In this document: piece by piece, positions 39,809 to 49,816 of the stretch
How positions within the stretch are numbered: position 1 is the first letter of the stretch
Layout of the letters: the number at the start of each line of letters is the position of its first letter
From: Okeania sp. KiyG1
Lineage (GTDB): Bacteria; Cyanobacteriota; Cyanobacteriia; Cyanobacteriales; Microcoleaceae
Direction: 5' to 3'
Length of the DNA stretch: 64,000 nucleotides
Assembly (NCBI RefSeq): GCF_014132355.1
Contig: NZ_BLZO01000058.1
Span: forward strand, 186,001 to 250,000
Made by a program: the position numbers and the translations under genes
Notes under the pieces: model-generated
What the model was told of the DNA's origin: nothing
Database searches by the model: none
The model's input: the letters and a program-made list of their open reading frames with translations, nothing else

Positions 39809-39979
39809 AGTTTGATTAATATAAAATCCGGTTATATAATATATACTGAGATAATTCTATAATTACTTCGAGCCTTCAATCTCCCCCACTCCTTTGAGAA
39901 CTCAGAAGTCAGAAGTTAGAAGTCAGAAGACGCGAAATCATATAGAATCTAGTTATATACTATATGTTGATAATTTCTT

Positions 39980-40125
39980 AAATTACTTAAATCTCCCTCA
40001 CTCCCCCACTCCCCTACTCCCTTACTCCCCCACTCCCTTACTCCCCACTCCCCACTCCCCACTCCCTACTCCCCCCACTCCCCCACTCCCCCACTCCCCC
40101 ACTCCCCACCCCACCCCCAACTATT
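39980..40125 (+). repeat. Pyrimidine heptamer tract (CCCCACT)n
   Basis: About 20 units of CCCCACT/CCCTACT variants immediately upstream of speE, ending 6 bp before its GGAGG ribosome site region. Its position in the presumed leader may affect speE expression. Confidence 0.85.
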
Positions 40126-40146
40126 TTATTCGGAGGAAAACGATTA

Positions 40147-41079
40147 ATGGCAGGTGCTAAACTTAATACAAACTTATGGTTTGCTGAACAAATTACACCT
40201 TGGGATATCTATAAACATGGCATTGATCGGGTGCTGGTTTATCAAAAAACTAAATATCAGGAAATGTATATTGTTGAAGGTATTTATGGCAAAGCTTTAA
40301 TACTAGATAATAAGTGGCAGTCTTGCACCGAAGAAGAATTTCTCTACCATGAATGCTTAGTACATCCAGCAATGATTTTTCATGGGTCGCCACGCAAAGT
40401 CTTAGTGCTTGGAGGTGCAGAAGGAGCAACATTACGAGAAGTATTACGCTGGAAAACTGTAGAAAAATTAGTTATGGTTGATATAGATGGGGAAGTAGTA
40501 GATGCCTGCAAAAAGTATTTGCCAGAAATGCACCAAAATTCTTTTGAAGACCCCCGCGTAGAATTAATTATTGATGATGCCCAGAATTTTTTAAACTCTT
40601 CTTCAGAAACTTGGGACGTCATTATTTCCGATCTGACAGACCCTATTGAGTCTGGTCTGTCTTTTCCCTTATTTACTCAGGAATACTTTCAAAAAATTTA
40701 TCAACATTTGTCTCCTGATGGAGTTTTTATGATACAAGCAGGCTCAATTTCTCCTGCTGAAATGTATCTTCATGTCCCTGTGGTTAAAACTTTACAGACA
40801 GTGTTTAATTATGTTCATTCTGTAGAAGCTTATTCTACAAGTTATGGAACTCCATTAGGATTTGTTATTGCTTCTCAGCAAGAAATTTCCTCTACACCAA
40901 ACCCAGAAAAAGTAGACCTTTTGTTAGCAGAAAAAACTATCGGTGGTTTAAAAGTTATGGATGGTATTTCTTTGTTAGGAATGTTGCAAATACCTTTGAA
41001 TATACGACAGGCGATCGCCACAGAAACTCAGATATATACTTTGAAATCTCCACCAAAAGCTCTTCAGATTTCAGATTGA
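40147..41079 (+). CDS. speE: Polyamine aminopropyltransferase (spermidine/thermospermine synthase family)
   Basis: Transfers an aminopropyl group from decarboxylated SAM to a polyamine. At 310 residues: N-terminal beta domain with YQEMYIVEGIYGKALILDN, then a Rossmann domain with the SAM loop VLVLGGAEGATLREVLRW (residues 85-102), acidic VDIDGEVVDACKKYLP, DDAQNF and the family SDLTDP. The GGAEGATLRE loop is closer to the thermospermine-synthase-like subgroup than to GGGDGG of classical SpeE, so the exact product is uncertain. ATG start with GGAGG about 10 nt upstream. It is not linked to other polyamine genes. Confidence 0.92.
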   Translation: MAGAKLNTNLWFAEQITPWDIYKHGIDRVLVYQKTKYQEMYIVEGIYGKALILDNKWQSCTEEEFLYHECLVHPAMIFHGSPRKVLVLGGAEGATLREVLRWKTVEKLVMVDIDGEVVDACKKYLPEMHQNSFEDPRVELIIDDAQNFLNSSSETWDVIISDLTDPIESGLSFPLFTQEYFQKIYQHLSPDGVFMIQAGSISPAEMYLHVPVVKTLQTVFNYVHSVEAYSTSYGTPLGFVIASQQEISSTPNPEKVDLLLAEKTIGGLKVMDGISLLGMLQIPLNIRQAIATETQIYTLKSPPKALQISD

Positions 41080-41195
41080 AAATTAATAAGAAAATTACTA
41101 TTCAATTAAGCAGTTTTAAAGAATTTCATAACTTAAATTTGAACAGATAAAGCTGTCGGTAGAAAAACATACAGGAGAGGGCTACTTTCAATTTA

Positions 41196-41820
41196 TTATA
41201 GATAAGTAAAAAACCACAGAGAATAATCTTCTAACAATTCAGCATTCTCAGAATCTTCCATAACAGCCTCTAATTCAGCTAGTGGTAATGTAAATTTCTG
41301 ACGATCTGTAGTGCGCTCCAGTTCTGCTAAAATTCCCGACTCTAAATTTAATCGGTCGTCTAATTTCAGCAGATTAAACACATCTGTATAGGATGGTTTT
41401 TTCTTCTTCAGCTTTTGATATTCTTTTTCACTTCCTGGACCCATAGTATAATGTTCTTCCCACTCAAATTCTTCTATTCCTGTCACTAAACAAGGAAATT
41501 CAAGATTTTGCTTGAGATATTTAAAATATTTTTTAAATTACTTTGATTAACTTTTAAATTACTTGTATTGAAAATTTCCTCTAACTTTTGCTCAAAAACT
41601 TCTAAATTAATTTCTTCTGCTTCATCATCTTCTTCCATCCCTTGAAAAGCACCAATACGTTGTAAAAATCCTCAATAGGTACACTGATAGTTATATTTTC
41701 TCCATTATTCAACTTACCAGTTTTCCCTGATATAATAGTCTCATCAATCTCAATTGGTTTTAGTTTCCTGGTATCAGGTTGAGACTTATTTTTATTTTGT
41801 CTTTGATTAGATTTTGCCAT
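41196..41820 (-). pseudogene. Conserved hypothetical protein with two frameshifts
   Basis: Reading from ATG at 41820 (GGGGAG ribosome site): a Lys/Gln/Asn-rich start, GKTGKLNNGENITISVPIEDF. At a five-A run (plus strand 41664-41668) the frame must shift by one to give LQRIGAFQGMEEDDEAEEINLEVFEQKLEEIF. At a six-T run (41529-41534) it must shift again to give KYLKQNLEFPCLVTGIEEFEWEEHYTMGPGSEKEY and on to the stop at 41196. Reassembled, it is one acidic ~208-residue protein. Function unknown. Both shifts are single missing bases in homopolymers. Confidence 0.75.
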
Positions 41821-41908
41821 GAAGTTCTCCCCTTATCCAGGTTTATGATTAAAGAATATCTATAAAGTTAAAAAAATCAGTCGATCTATCTCTCTTTAGG
41901 AGTAAATT

Positions 41909-42565
41909 ATGACACAAATACTACAATCCCCAGAACCCATAGTTTATCAAGGACATTTTGGAGAATTTACTATCACAAAAAGCGATCGCCTTAGTGTCAT
42001 TATTTACCGCAGTGGCCTCACGATCGCTGCCCTGAGTTTTGCATTAGGCAGCGCTTTAGTCCTATGGCCAGGTGACAACCCAACCATTATTAAAGCACTT
42101 ACGCCTATCTATGGTTGTTTTTGTCTAGCTTTAGGCCTAAGTTTAGCGACTATTCATATCTATATGGCCATTTTACACCGACTACTCCAGGTATTTTGGA
42201 TTATAGGGACTATTACTACAGTAATTTTAGCAATTAACAGTAGTCAGCCCCTGTTCTTAGTAGTTTACACTAATCCAATTACCATTTTGGGTGTTGGTTT
42301 TACCTTTGCTGCTTTGACTGGTATTTATTTCAAAGAAGCTTTTTGTTTTAACCGCCTAGAAACAAAATTCCTCACACCTTTAGTACCTTTTTTACTCCTA
42401 TCTCATATGGCTGGTTTTTTATCACTGGAAGTCAAAGAATTTTTATTAGGAATTTGGGCATTTCTATTTATAGTTTTGCTATGCGAAAGGTATTTCAAGC
42501 AATACCTCCAGATATTGGAGACAAGAGTGTTTTTGAATATTTACACAAAAAACAGGAAGAAGTAG
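41909..42565 (+). CDS. DUF2301 integral membrane protein
   Basis: A 218-residue protein with about six to seven transmembrane segments: SGLTIAALSFALGSALVLWP, LTPIYGCFCLALGLSLATIHIYM, VFWIIGTITTVILAI, ITILGVGFTFAALTGIYFKEAFCFNRLE, LVPFLLLSHMAGFL, FLLGIWAFLFIVLLCERYFKQY. The loop GIYFKEAFCFNRLE is typical of the cyanobacterial/plastid DUF2301 family, whose function is unknown. AGGAG lies 6-7 nt before ATG. Two HIP1 sites are present near the start. Confidence 0.88.
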   Translation: MTQILQSPEPIVYQGHFGEFTITKSDRLSVIIYRSGLTIAALSFALGSALVLWPGDNPTIIKALTPIYGCFCLALGLSLATIHIYMAILHRLLQVFWIIGTITTVILAINSSQPLFLVVYTNPITILGVGFTFAALTGIYFKEAFCFNRLETKFLTPLVPFLLLSHMAGFLSLEVKEFLLGIWAFLFIVLLCERYFKQYLQILETRVFLNIYTKNRKK

Positions 42566-42610
42566 CTCATAGCTAGAAAGAACTATTAGCAATAAATCTT
42601 ACTAAAATTA

Positions 42611-42730
42611 AGTCATTTCAGTTATCAGTTATCAGTTATCAGTACCTCTGCGATAAGAAGACAATAAAATACGGAATATTCTTTTTTTATCCTCTTAAAA
42701 GAGAAGACTTCAGACCAAAATTTTTCGGTG
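42611..42730 (-). repeat. Hairpin-heptamer composite element C8 (degenerate left end)
   Basis: Plus strand: AGTCATTTCAG, (TTATCAG)n, CCTCTGCGATAAGAAG, CCTCTTAAAAGAG hairpin, ..AAAATTTTTCGGTGAA, i.e. TTCACCGAAAAATTTT on the minus strand. Confidence 0.72.
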
Positions 42731-42898
42731 AAGAAGATTGAGCCTTTTTTAATAGATAATAGTTATACCAAATGTGACATACTCCCACACTGAACGCCTG
42801 ATTGAATATGCTGTCTCAAAAGTTGTGCTAACCTCATAACTTTGATTTTGCAAATTTATAAGGCACTCAAGTATAGCAAAATTTTTAGTAATTGGTAT

Positions 42899-43031
42899 TA
42901 TAGCAATTCCCAACCAGCATGAGGTACAAAATTCGTAATTTTTAGTAGAGAAGTTGCATGCAACGTCCGTACCTAGTAGGGAGTAGAAAAGAAGAAAACA
43001 ACTGTACCTCAGTAACTTGAGAAACGCTATA
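42899..43031. repeat. M4 MITE, inverted copy
   Basis: TATAGCAATTCCCAACCAGC ... CTTGAGAAACGCTATA. The 42731-42898 and 43032-43156 stretches show nothing else. Confidence 0.76.
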
Positions 43032-43156
43032 TCTGTATATATAAAATTCAGTTAAATAAATTACTTATGAAACTCAATAGTAAAGAACAGAAAAAATTAT
43101 AAATCTGTTTTATTAAAAGGATTTAATGTGATCTGGAATCTATGTTGATTACTTAA

Positions 43157-43815
43157 ATGTATCCAAAAACATTTTATTACAATGGCAGAAAAAATTAATT
43201 TTAACAATCCAGATATGGATATTAATTCTAGGATTAATTATCTTTCTAATTGCGATTTGCTGCTTTAATATTTATTCATTCTTAGCAGTAAACTCCCCCA
43301 TAAAAGCAGATATACTAATAGTTGAGGGTTGGATGTCTGACTATGCAGTAAAATTAGCGATCGCTGAATTTCATCAAGGCACTTATCAAAAATTAATTAC
43401 CACAGGTTCGCCAATAGGAAAAGGACATTATCTATCAGAATATGATAACTTTGCCGAACTAACAGCCGCAACTTTAATTGCCTTGGGTGTCCATCCAGAC
43501 CAAGTAGTTGCCATACCCACTCCTCAAGTTGTTAAGTATCGCACTGCTGCCTCTGCTATTGCAGTTAAAGAATGGCTAACAACTTCTAATCTGAAAGTAG
43601 ACTCTATCAATATCTATACCTTAGGACCCCACGCTCGCCGTAGCTGGATGATTTACCGAAATATTTTCAGTCCAGATATTCAGGTAGGCGTAATTGCTCT
43701 TGAGCCTAAAGGTTATAATCCTAAGAGATGGTGGCAGTCCAGTGCAGGTATGCGGACTGTTGTTGGAGAAGCGATCGCTTATTATTATACCCGTTTTGTC
43801 AATTGGAAATCTTGA
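43157..43815 (+). pseudogene. DUF218/YdcF-SanA-ElyC-type membrane-anchored protein, frameshifted near the start
   Basis: An ATG at 43333 opens a 160-residue frame, but it would lack the first strand of the fold. The same frame extends upstream through SPIKADILIVEGW and a transmembrane helix (ILILGLIIFLIAICCFNIYSFLAV) to a run of six A (43189-43194). Adding one A there joins it to ATG 43157 (MYPKTFYYNGRKK..). The domain holds LITTGSPIGKGHYLSEYDNF, LGVHPDQVVAIP, YRTAASAIAVKEWL, YTLGPHARRSWMIY and RWWQSSAGMRTVVGEAIAY. The superfamily acts on envelope or peptidoglycan-lipid metabolism; the cyanobacterial role is unknown. Confidence 0.8.
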
Positions 43816-44076
43816 ATAAGAATGTTATGAGTTAGTAGACAGGAAAGATTATGAATGAGTAGGCATTTAAGACTAGTTACTCTTTCAAGACTAACAAAAA
43901 TTAAGATTTGGTAGGGAGTCTTCAATGGACTTCCGAAACACACAAAAACTACAGAATTCAATTCAAAATTCTGCACTTTGTTAATTCGATGCTTCCCCTA
44001 CCTGAATTTCTTCTCGATCACTATAGGAACTAAACTAACTCCTATAATTAAGTTTGAATGAAAATCAATTAAATTA

Positions 44077-44370
44077 TTAGCGACGATAGTTGTTTCTGCC
44101 GCCACCGCCACCAGAGGAATATCTTTCCTCCCGTGGCTTGGCTTTGTTAACTTTTATTTCACGACCCATCCATTCAGCACCATCAAGTGCAGCAATGGCC
44201 GCTTCTTCTTCTTCCTCTGTACTCATTTCCACAAAGCCAAACCCACGCGGACGCGCTGTTTCACGGTCAGTTGGTAACTGGACTCGCAAGACAGAACCAT
44301 ATTCCTTAAAAACTTCAGATAGGTCCTCCTGCGTGACCTGGTAGGATAAGTTGCCTACATAAATTGACAT
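44077..44370 (-). CDS. RRM RNA-binding protein with glycine-rich tail (cyanobacterial Rbp type)
   Basis: A 97-residue single-RRM protein: RNP2 IYVGNL at residues 3-8, RNP1 RGFGFVEM at 42-49, and a short tail YSSGGGGGRNNYRR. The family binds RNA, and in cyanobacteria several members are cold-induced or help locate thylakoid mRNAs. GGAG lies before the ATG. The upstream ~150 bases are very AT-rich and could form the leader of a cold-regulated mRNA, but no specific element is visible. Confidence 0.95.
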   Translation of the reverse strand: MSIYVGNLSYQVTQEDLSEVFKEYGSVLRVQLPTDRETARPRGFGFVEMSTEEEEEAAIAALDGAEWMGREIKVNKAKPREERYSSGGGGGRNNYRR

Positions 44371-44610
44371 AGATATTCTCCAAAATTAAGATTTTTGTAG
44401 AGATTTAGATTTCGGAGAGAAGCTTGTCAATAGCGACAGGAAAGTAGCTCTCAATATAAACAAACATTATAACCGAATTTATTCTCGCCTTCTATAATAC
44501 CATAATAGATATTAATATTCAGAAACTTTTTGAAAATATTAAAAATATTTAAGTAGCCAATTAACAAGAGTAAGCAATGGAGAAACTTTCAACCCTAAAT
44601 TCCTAAATAA

Positions 44611-45612
44611 TTAGGGCGTGGCTGATTAAATATCAAAGCACTATTCAATAAAGATTTAAAGGATTTGAGGTACTGAAAAAGTACCAGCTTTTAGGTTGAT
44701 GGATCTCAAAAAGTGAGAACTTTGGGATAATGATGATAGAAAAATTAAGGGTAATTATGAATGACCACTTCTTCTACAACTCCCCGCTTATCCTAACTCT
44801 TAACTACTCCCTACTCCCTACTCCCTACTCCCTACCTTAACAAAAAGACTTTTGATAGAGTCGATGGGGGGATTTCGCCCCCTCACCTCTCCTTCAGAAC
44901 CGTACATGAGAGTTTCCAGCTCATACGGCTCCTGGTACTAGATAAATGTTTCAGGTTTCGCCGTTCATACTACTTGATGCCACGCTTGCTATAGCTGCGT
45001 TCTCGTCATTGTAAGTAGTTTCAACTTAGGCTAATGCCTCTAGTACCGTCCCACGTCTGCGTATCCCAGCTATTAGGTTGGGATGAGTGCTTCTTGAGAC
45101 ATCCTTAATCCTTGAGCCTTCTGGCTTTCGCTTTACCTACCTTCAAACGGAGGAGAACTCAAGGGGTTACTTCGTTCCCACAATCCTTTTCACGTCTGTT
45201 TTAGGACTCCTAAATCTGCCGGGTTCTACCAGGAACGTCCTGAGTCATGCTGAAATACTCAGGGGCAAACAAACCGTACCGTTTTGGTTTCAGGGGATTT
45301 AAGGACAATTACCCTGATCTAGGGTTACGACAGTTTCATAGGATTCGTATTCCTATCCATGACAGACTCCTCTAGCAGCTTCGGCTACAGTCCTTATAGC
45401 CTTGGCTTACATTTAGGCCATGCACCGAGAGTAATGAGCGCTACCTCATTAAACCTGACCTACGAAGTCACTCCCGTTCCCAAGAGGAGAGGAATTTAAC
45501 CTAATTACGAGATGTGAGTTATCATCCCTGATGATTATTAATCATTCGAGAGATGTGAACCATGTTGCCTAGTGGCTTCTTTGGTTCAACGAGTCGCACT
45601 CAGCAAGCCCTA
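44611..45612 (-). repeat. M2 MITE containing a group II intron
   Basis: One end TTAGGGCGTGGCTGATTAAA at 44611, the other CAGCAAGCCCTAA at about 45612. On the minus strand TTAGGGCTTGCTGA joins AAAAGTCTTTTTG across the intron at 44855-45599, as in the uninterrupted TTTGCTGAAAAAGTCTT at 8637. The rest of 44371-44610 and 45613-45740 is AT-rich and featureless. Confidence 0.82.
44855..45599 (-). ncRNA. Group II intron without ORF
   Basis: On the minus strand the 5' end is GTGCGACTCG, the group II intron 5' consensus. Domain V is at about 44905-44939: GAGCCGTATGAGC, a GGAAAC loop, CATGTACGGTTC, with the AGC/GTT catalytic pairing. Domain VI follows (GGGGGCGAAATCCCCCC) and the 3' end is ..GACTCTAT. 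About 745 nt long with no reverse transcriptase, so mobility and perhaps splicing need an enzyme from elsewhere. The 3' boundary may be off by one or two bases. Confidence 0.88.
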
Positions 45613-45740
45613 ATTAAAAATGACTTTCTCTCTAAAACTTAAAATGAGCATTGCTCAATGAACAATGCTCAGTATCAATAGGTTAGAGATAAGCGCCTCA
45701 AGAAAAATTCATAGTTCGCTTACCATAGCTCAATTTAATT

Positions 45741-47144
45741 TTAAAGTTGCTTAACCTCAGAAACCAACTTAGCAACCATATCCTTAGCACTGCCAAATAA
45801 CATCATAGTTTTATCCTTGTAGAACAAATCATTGTCCACACCAGCAAAACCAGTGCTAAGACCGCGCTTAATCACAATAGTATGCTTTGCCTTATCAACA
45901 TCAAGAATAGGCATCCCATAAATTGGACTATTCTGATCCGCACGGGCCGCCGGGTTGACCACATCATTCGCTCCAATTACCAAAGCAACATCTGCTTGGT
46001 CAAACTGAGGATTAATGTCATCCATATCATACAACTGAGGATAAGGCACATTTGCCTCCGCCAACAATACATTCATGTGTCCAGGCATCCGTCCTGCAAC
46101 TGGGTGAATAGCATACTTAACCTCAACACCCAATCCTTCCAACTGGTCTGTCAACTCACGGACAGAATGTTGTGCTTGAGCAACAGCCATACCATAACCA
46201 GGTACAATCACCACAGAACGAGCATAACCCAACATCATTGCACCCTCTTCAGGGTCGATGCTGCGGACAGACTTATCAGTTGTACCACCAGCAGCAGCAG
46301 GACCGCCACCTTCACCAGTACCAAATGCAGCAAACAGTACATTAGTCAAGGAACGGTTCATACCCTTACACATAATTACTGTGAGGATAATTCCAGAAGC
46401 ACCAACCAATGCACCAGCAATGATCAACATATTGTTCATCACCACAAAACCAGCAGCACTAGCAGCTAGTCCAGAGAATGAGTTCAACAAAGAAATCACA
46501 ACTGGCATATCGCCACCACCAATGGGGATGACAAACATTATACCCAATACTAGGGATACACCTACCAATGCTAAAAACACGGGTAAGTTGAATGGCGTGA
46601 CACATAGATAGACACTACCAACAATAAATCCACCAAATAGGAGAGCATTAACAGGTTGTTGCAATGGGAAAGTGATCGGAGAACCACTCATAATTCCCTG
46701 TAGTTTAGCAAAAGCAATTACAGAACCTGTAAAAGTTACACCACCAATTAATACGCCCAATAAAGCTGTAATAGTAGTAGGCAATGGAGGAGACTGAGCA
46801 ACAGCCAAATACCGCCAAAACTCACCTACTGCCACCATAGCAGAAGCAGCACCACCCAAACCGTTGAATAAACCAACCATTTGAGGCATATCAGTCATTT
46901 CTACTTTGTAAGCACCGATCGCTCCAATAATGGAACCGACAACAATTGCTACCAAAATCATTTCATAGTTGATTACTTCTTTTTCTAGCAGGGTTGCTAC
47001 AATAGCAATCAACATTCCCACTGATGCTAACAAATTACCATTACGAGCTGTAGCTGGAGAACCCAACTTTTTCAGCCCCACGAAAAATAGAGATACTGCT
47101 ACTAGGTAGCTTAATTGAATTCCAGTTGGTATAAAATCGCTCAT
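45741..47144 (-). CDS. pntB: NAD(P) transhydrogenase beta subunit
   Basis: Membrane partner of proton-translocating transhydrogenase, reducing NADP+ with NADH. At 467 residues: about eight transmembrane segments, then the NADP-binding domain III with VPGYGMAVAQAQHSVRELTDQL, HPVAGRMPGHMNVLLAEANVPY, VALVIGANDVVNPAA, IYGMPILDVDKAKHTIVIKRGLSTGFAGVDNDLFY (read in parts). Its ATG overlaps the stop of pntA2 (TAATG). It is the last of a three-gene unit. Confidence 0.97.
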   Translation of the reverse strand: MSDFIPTGIQLSYLVAVSLFFVGLKKLGSPATARNGNLLASVGMLIAIVATLLEKEVINYEMILVAIVVGSIIGAIGAYKVEMTDMPQMVGLFNGLGGAASAMVAVGEFWRYLAVAQSPPLPTTITALLGVLIGGVTFTGSVIAFAKLQGIMSGSPITFPLQQPVNALLFGGFIVGSVYLCVTPFNLPVFLALVGVSLVLGIMFVIPIGGGDMPVVISLLNSFSGLAASAAGFVVMNNMLIIAGALVGASGIILTVIMCKGMNRSLTNVLFAAFGTGEGGGPAAAGGTTDKSVRSIDPEEGAMMLGYARSVVIVPGYGMAVAQAQHSVRELTDQLEGLGVEVKYAIHPVAGRMPGHMNVLLAEANVPYPQLYDMDDINPQFDQADVALVIGANDVVNPAARADQNSPIYGMPILDVDKAKHTIVIKRGLSTGFAGVDNDLFYKDKTMMLFGSAKDMVAKLVSEVKQL

Positions 47145-47434
47145 TATGCAGCCTCCTTTTTCTTGAACATTTGCAACATCCGGTCTGTAACTAAAAATCC
47201 ACCAACTACGTTAATGGTGGCAAATACTACGGCAATTAAACCTAAAATCACAGTGACATTCCAATCTTTGTCACCAGCGATAATTAGTGCGCCCAAAACT
47301 GCAATTCCAGAGATAGCATTTGCTCCAGACATTAGGGGTGTATGCAGAGTTGGCGGCACTTTATTAATTACTTCAAATCCGGCAAATGATGCCAAGACGA
47401 ATACAAATAAAGCTGCAATTAATGTTTCACTCAT
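47144..47434 (-). CDS. pntA2: NAD(P) transhydrogenase alpha subunit 2 (membrane part)
   Basis: A 96-residue membrane subunit, the C-terminal part of PntA encoded separately, as common in cyanobacteria. Transmembrane segments: LIAALFVFVLASFAGFEVI, PLMSGANAISGIAVLGALIIAG, VTVILGLIAVVFATINVVGGFLV. The HTPLMSGANAISG loop is typical. Starts 108 bp after the pntA1 stop and overlaps pntB. Confidence 0.96.
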   Translation of the reverse strand: MSETLIAALFVFVLASFAGFEVINKVPPTLHTPLMSGANAISGIAVLGALIIAGDKDWNVTVILGLIAVVFATINVVGGFLVTDRMLQMFKKKEAA

Positions 47435-47542
47435 AGTCTTTTCAGAGTTAATTTTTGACTTTTATAGGGCATTAGCAAGATTTTAAATTCCTTCTCAACA
47501 AGAAAAAACTCTTGCTGAATGCTGAGTGCTGAGTGCTGACTG

Positions 47543-48682
47543 CTAACTAACAGCAACACCTAAAGCATTTTTGACTCTTTGATTGCGAATTTCACCACCA
47601 TGGGCAACACAAGCACCAGCAATGATATCATCCTCAAAATCAAGATTTAGCTCTCCATCTTTAATCATCAACTTGAGTAAAGCGGAAATATTTTTGGCAT
47701 ACAATTCACTAGCATGAACTGGCATAGTTGCTGGCAAGTTTACCGGACCGATAATAGTCACGCCATTCCACTGTACGTTTTTGCCTGCTTCAGTACATTC
47801 ACAGTTTCCACCCTGTGATGCTGCCATATCAACTATCACTGCACCTGGTTTCATTTGGTCTACCATTTCTTTAGTTACTAGCAATGGTGCTTTTTTGCCA
47901 GGAACTTGAGCAGTAGTAATTACAATATCCGAAGCAGCAACGTGCTGTGTGAGAACTTCGCGAGTGTGTTGTTTAGCTTGCTCAGAAAGTTCTTTGGCAT
48001 AACCACCCTCAGCAACAGTATCTTCCTGGAGAGTCACATCTACAAACTTTGCTCCCAAACTTTGCACTTGCTCTTTAACTTCTGGACGAATATCAAATGC
48101 TTCTACTACCGCACCTAGACGACGAGCAGTAGCGATCGCCTGTAAACCTGCAACCCCTGCACCCATTATTAATGCCTTGGCAGGTTTAATTGTACCTGCT
48201 GCAGTAGTTAACATTGGGAAAAACTTGGGTAAAGCAGCAGAGGCCAGCAAAACTGCTTTATATCCACCAATATTAGCTTGGGAAGATAAAGCATCCATAA
48301 CTTGCGCCCTACTGGTACGAGGAATCAACTCCATACTGAATGCAGTTATTTTCCGTTCCGCTAAACGTTGCACAATAGCAGGGTTGCCTAAAGGATCGAG
48401 GAAACTAATTAAAACAGTACCCTCTGGTAATTTATCAATTTCTGATTCCTGTAGTACCCCAATTTTTAGAAGTACATCTGTTTCACGCCACAGGGCGTCA
48501 CTATCAGAAATTATTTTTGCTCCGACTTGTTCGTAAGCTCCATCAAAGAAGAAAGACTTTTCTCCCGCACCTGCTTCTACCTGAATTTCTAATCCCTGTT
48601 TGACTAATCGTGCTATCACATCGGGAACTAAGGCCACACGGGATTCATTGACCAGAGTTTCCTTAGCTACTGCTATTCTCAT
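47543..48682 (-). CDS. pntA1: NAD(P) transhydrogenase alpha subunit 1 (NAD-binding part)
   Basis: A 379-residue soluble subunit with alanine-dehydrogenase/PntA-like halves: N-terminal MRIAVAKETLVNESRVALVPD, SRAQVMDALSSQANIGGYKA, the NAD loop KALIMGAGVAGLQAIATARRLGA, VEAFDIRPEVKEQVQSLGAKF, and MVDQMKPGAVIVDMAASQGGNCE. CAAGGAG lies 6 nt before ATG. First gene of pntA1-pntA2-pntB. Complete. Confidence 0.97.
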   Translation of the reverse strand: MRIAVAKETLVNESRVALVPDVIARLVKQGLEIQVEAGAGEKSFFFDGAYEQVGAKIISDSDALWRETDVLLKIGVLQESEIDKLPEGTVLISFLDPLGNPAIVQRLAERKITAFSMELIPRTSRAQVMDALSSQANIGGYKAVLLASAALPKFFPMLTTAAGTIKPAKALIMGAGVAGLQAIATARRLGAVVEAFDIRPEVKEQVQSLGAKFVDVTLQEDTVAEGGYAKELSEQAKQHTREVLTQHVAASDIVITTAQVPGKKAPLLVTKEMVDQMKPGAVIVDMAASQGGNCECTEAGKNVQWNGVTIIGPVNLPATMPVHASELYAKNISALLKLMIKDGELNLDFEDDIIAGACVAHGGEIRNQRVKNALGVAVS

Positions 48683-49136
48683 AAATTCTCCTTGTCTACT
48701 AAAGTTTGATTTTCTTACTTAGTGCAGGATAGCGGAAATAACTAACCAGTGACAAAATCCTAAAAGCCTTACTAAGCAAGACTTTTGACTTTTAACTTCC
48801 GCGTAGCGGCACTAGGAACCGTACCTAAAATAATTGGCCTGAGTTAGCTAGCAATTTTATTGTTCTTTTTAGTTGTTATCTAATTATTATTAGATTAGGC
48901 TGATATTTAGTTGCTTGTTGCTATCTTTAACTTGTCTTATGAATTCAAGATGGCCATGAGAATATATGTAATTTTTAATACTAAAATATTGGTCATTGTT
49001 GAAGGTGTAACAAATTCAAAAAAACTTCCTCAATTTCACAGTGAGACTTGCAAAAAAAATCAACTATTTGTGTGGTTACGAGCGATCACGGTTGTGGAGC
49101 ATTCCGTCTGAAAATTAATTTCAGAGATAATTTATA

Positions 49137-49329
49137 GGCGTTAGTAAATTACTGTATGATATGAATCTTAATTCTTTAGGAGTCAGAACTCAGAACTCAG
49201 GAGTCAGGAGCAAAGAATGAAGTTGAAACCTCGAGTATAAAGATAAAGTTTTTCGGGGAGCGTAAAAGTGACGGAGTTCTATACGCGCTCTTATCTGGAG
49301 ATGGTATCATACCTCAAATTACCAACGCC
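49137..49329. mobile_element. GGCGTTAGT-ended MITE with exact 8-bp target duplication
   Basis: Ends GGCGTTAGTAAATTACTGTA and CATACCTCAAATTACCAACG plus CC; direct repeats AATTTATA at 49129-49136 and 49330-49337. The interior carries (AACTCAG)n heptamers. The region 48683-49128 shows nothing else; a 66-codon frame there is not convincing. Confidence 0.88.
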
Positions 49330-49352
49330 AATTTATAAAAATAATCTTAAAA

Positions 49353-49635
49353 CCCACATTCCGCACGACAAAATGTAGTATGCAAAGATGGTAAAACTTG
49401 AGTAAGTATTTAGACTCAAGAAAAAAAACCTCAAAGTGTAATTCTAGATAATAAGTGAAGATAAAAAGAGGAGAAAATGTCAATAGAAGTGACTAATGTA
49501 GACCACTTAGGAATAGTCGCAGGAATTATTGATGAGATTGGTATAGAACAGAAAATTAATCAACTATTAGGAGAAGAACTATCAGAAAAAATAACAGGGG
49601 GTCAAGTAGTCAAAGGAATGGTTTTAAATGGGTAG
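49353..49635 (+). pseudogene. Truncated IS1634-type transposase (DUF4277 N-terminus) with its left IS end
   Basis: CCCACATTCCGCACGACAAA at 49353 is an IS end, seen also at 61675. The frame at 49477-49635 reads MSIEVTNVDHLGIVAGIIDE, IGIEQKINQLLGEE, GGQVVKGMVLNG, the start of the DUF4277/IS1634-like transposase, and stops at TAG. Beyond 49635 the sequence (AACCCCTAACCGTATCTT) is foreign and matches 14152. About 90% of the transposase is missing. Confidence 0.82.
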
Positions 49636-49816
49636 AACCCCTAACCGTATCTTCATAAATATGCGCGTTTTTTGGGCTAGGAGTCAGGTAGACAGGATAC
49701 AGGAGACAGGAGGGTAGATGTGGGGAGAAATAATATAAAAAATTCAACCTACTCCCTACTCCCTATGAGGAAAACCAGTCTTTTGACCTGACACAATCTC
49801 ATAACTTAACTTGATT

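Noticed and set aside
44371-45740. Retron or diversity-generating retroelement
   Set aside because: Domain V and the GTGCGACTCG start identify a group II intron, and no reverse transcriptase or variable repeat pair is present.
45882-46611. Plus-strand frames over pntB
   Set aside because: Antisense shadows of a well-conserved gene.
48911-49111. 66-codon frame
   Set aside because: No ribosome site, no domain, and low-complexity AT-rich surroundings.
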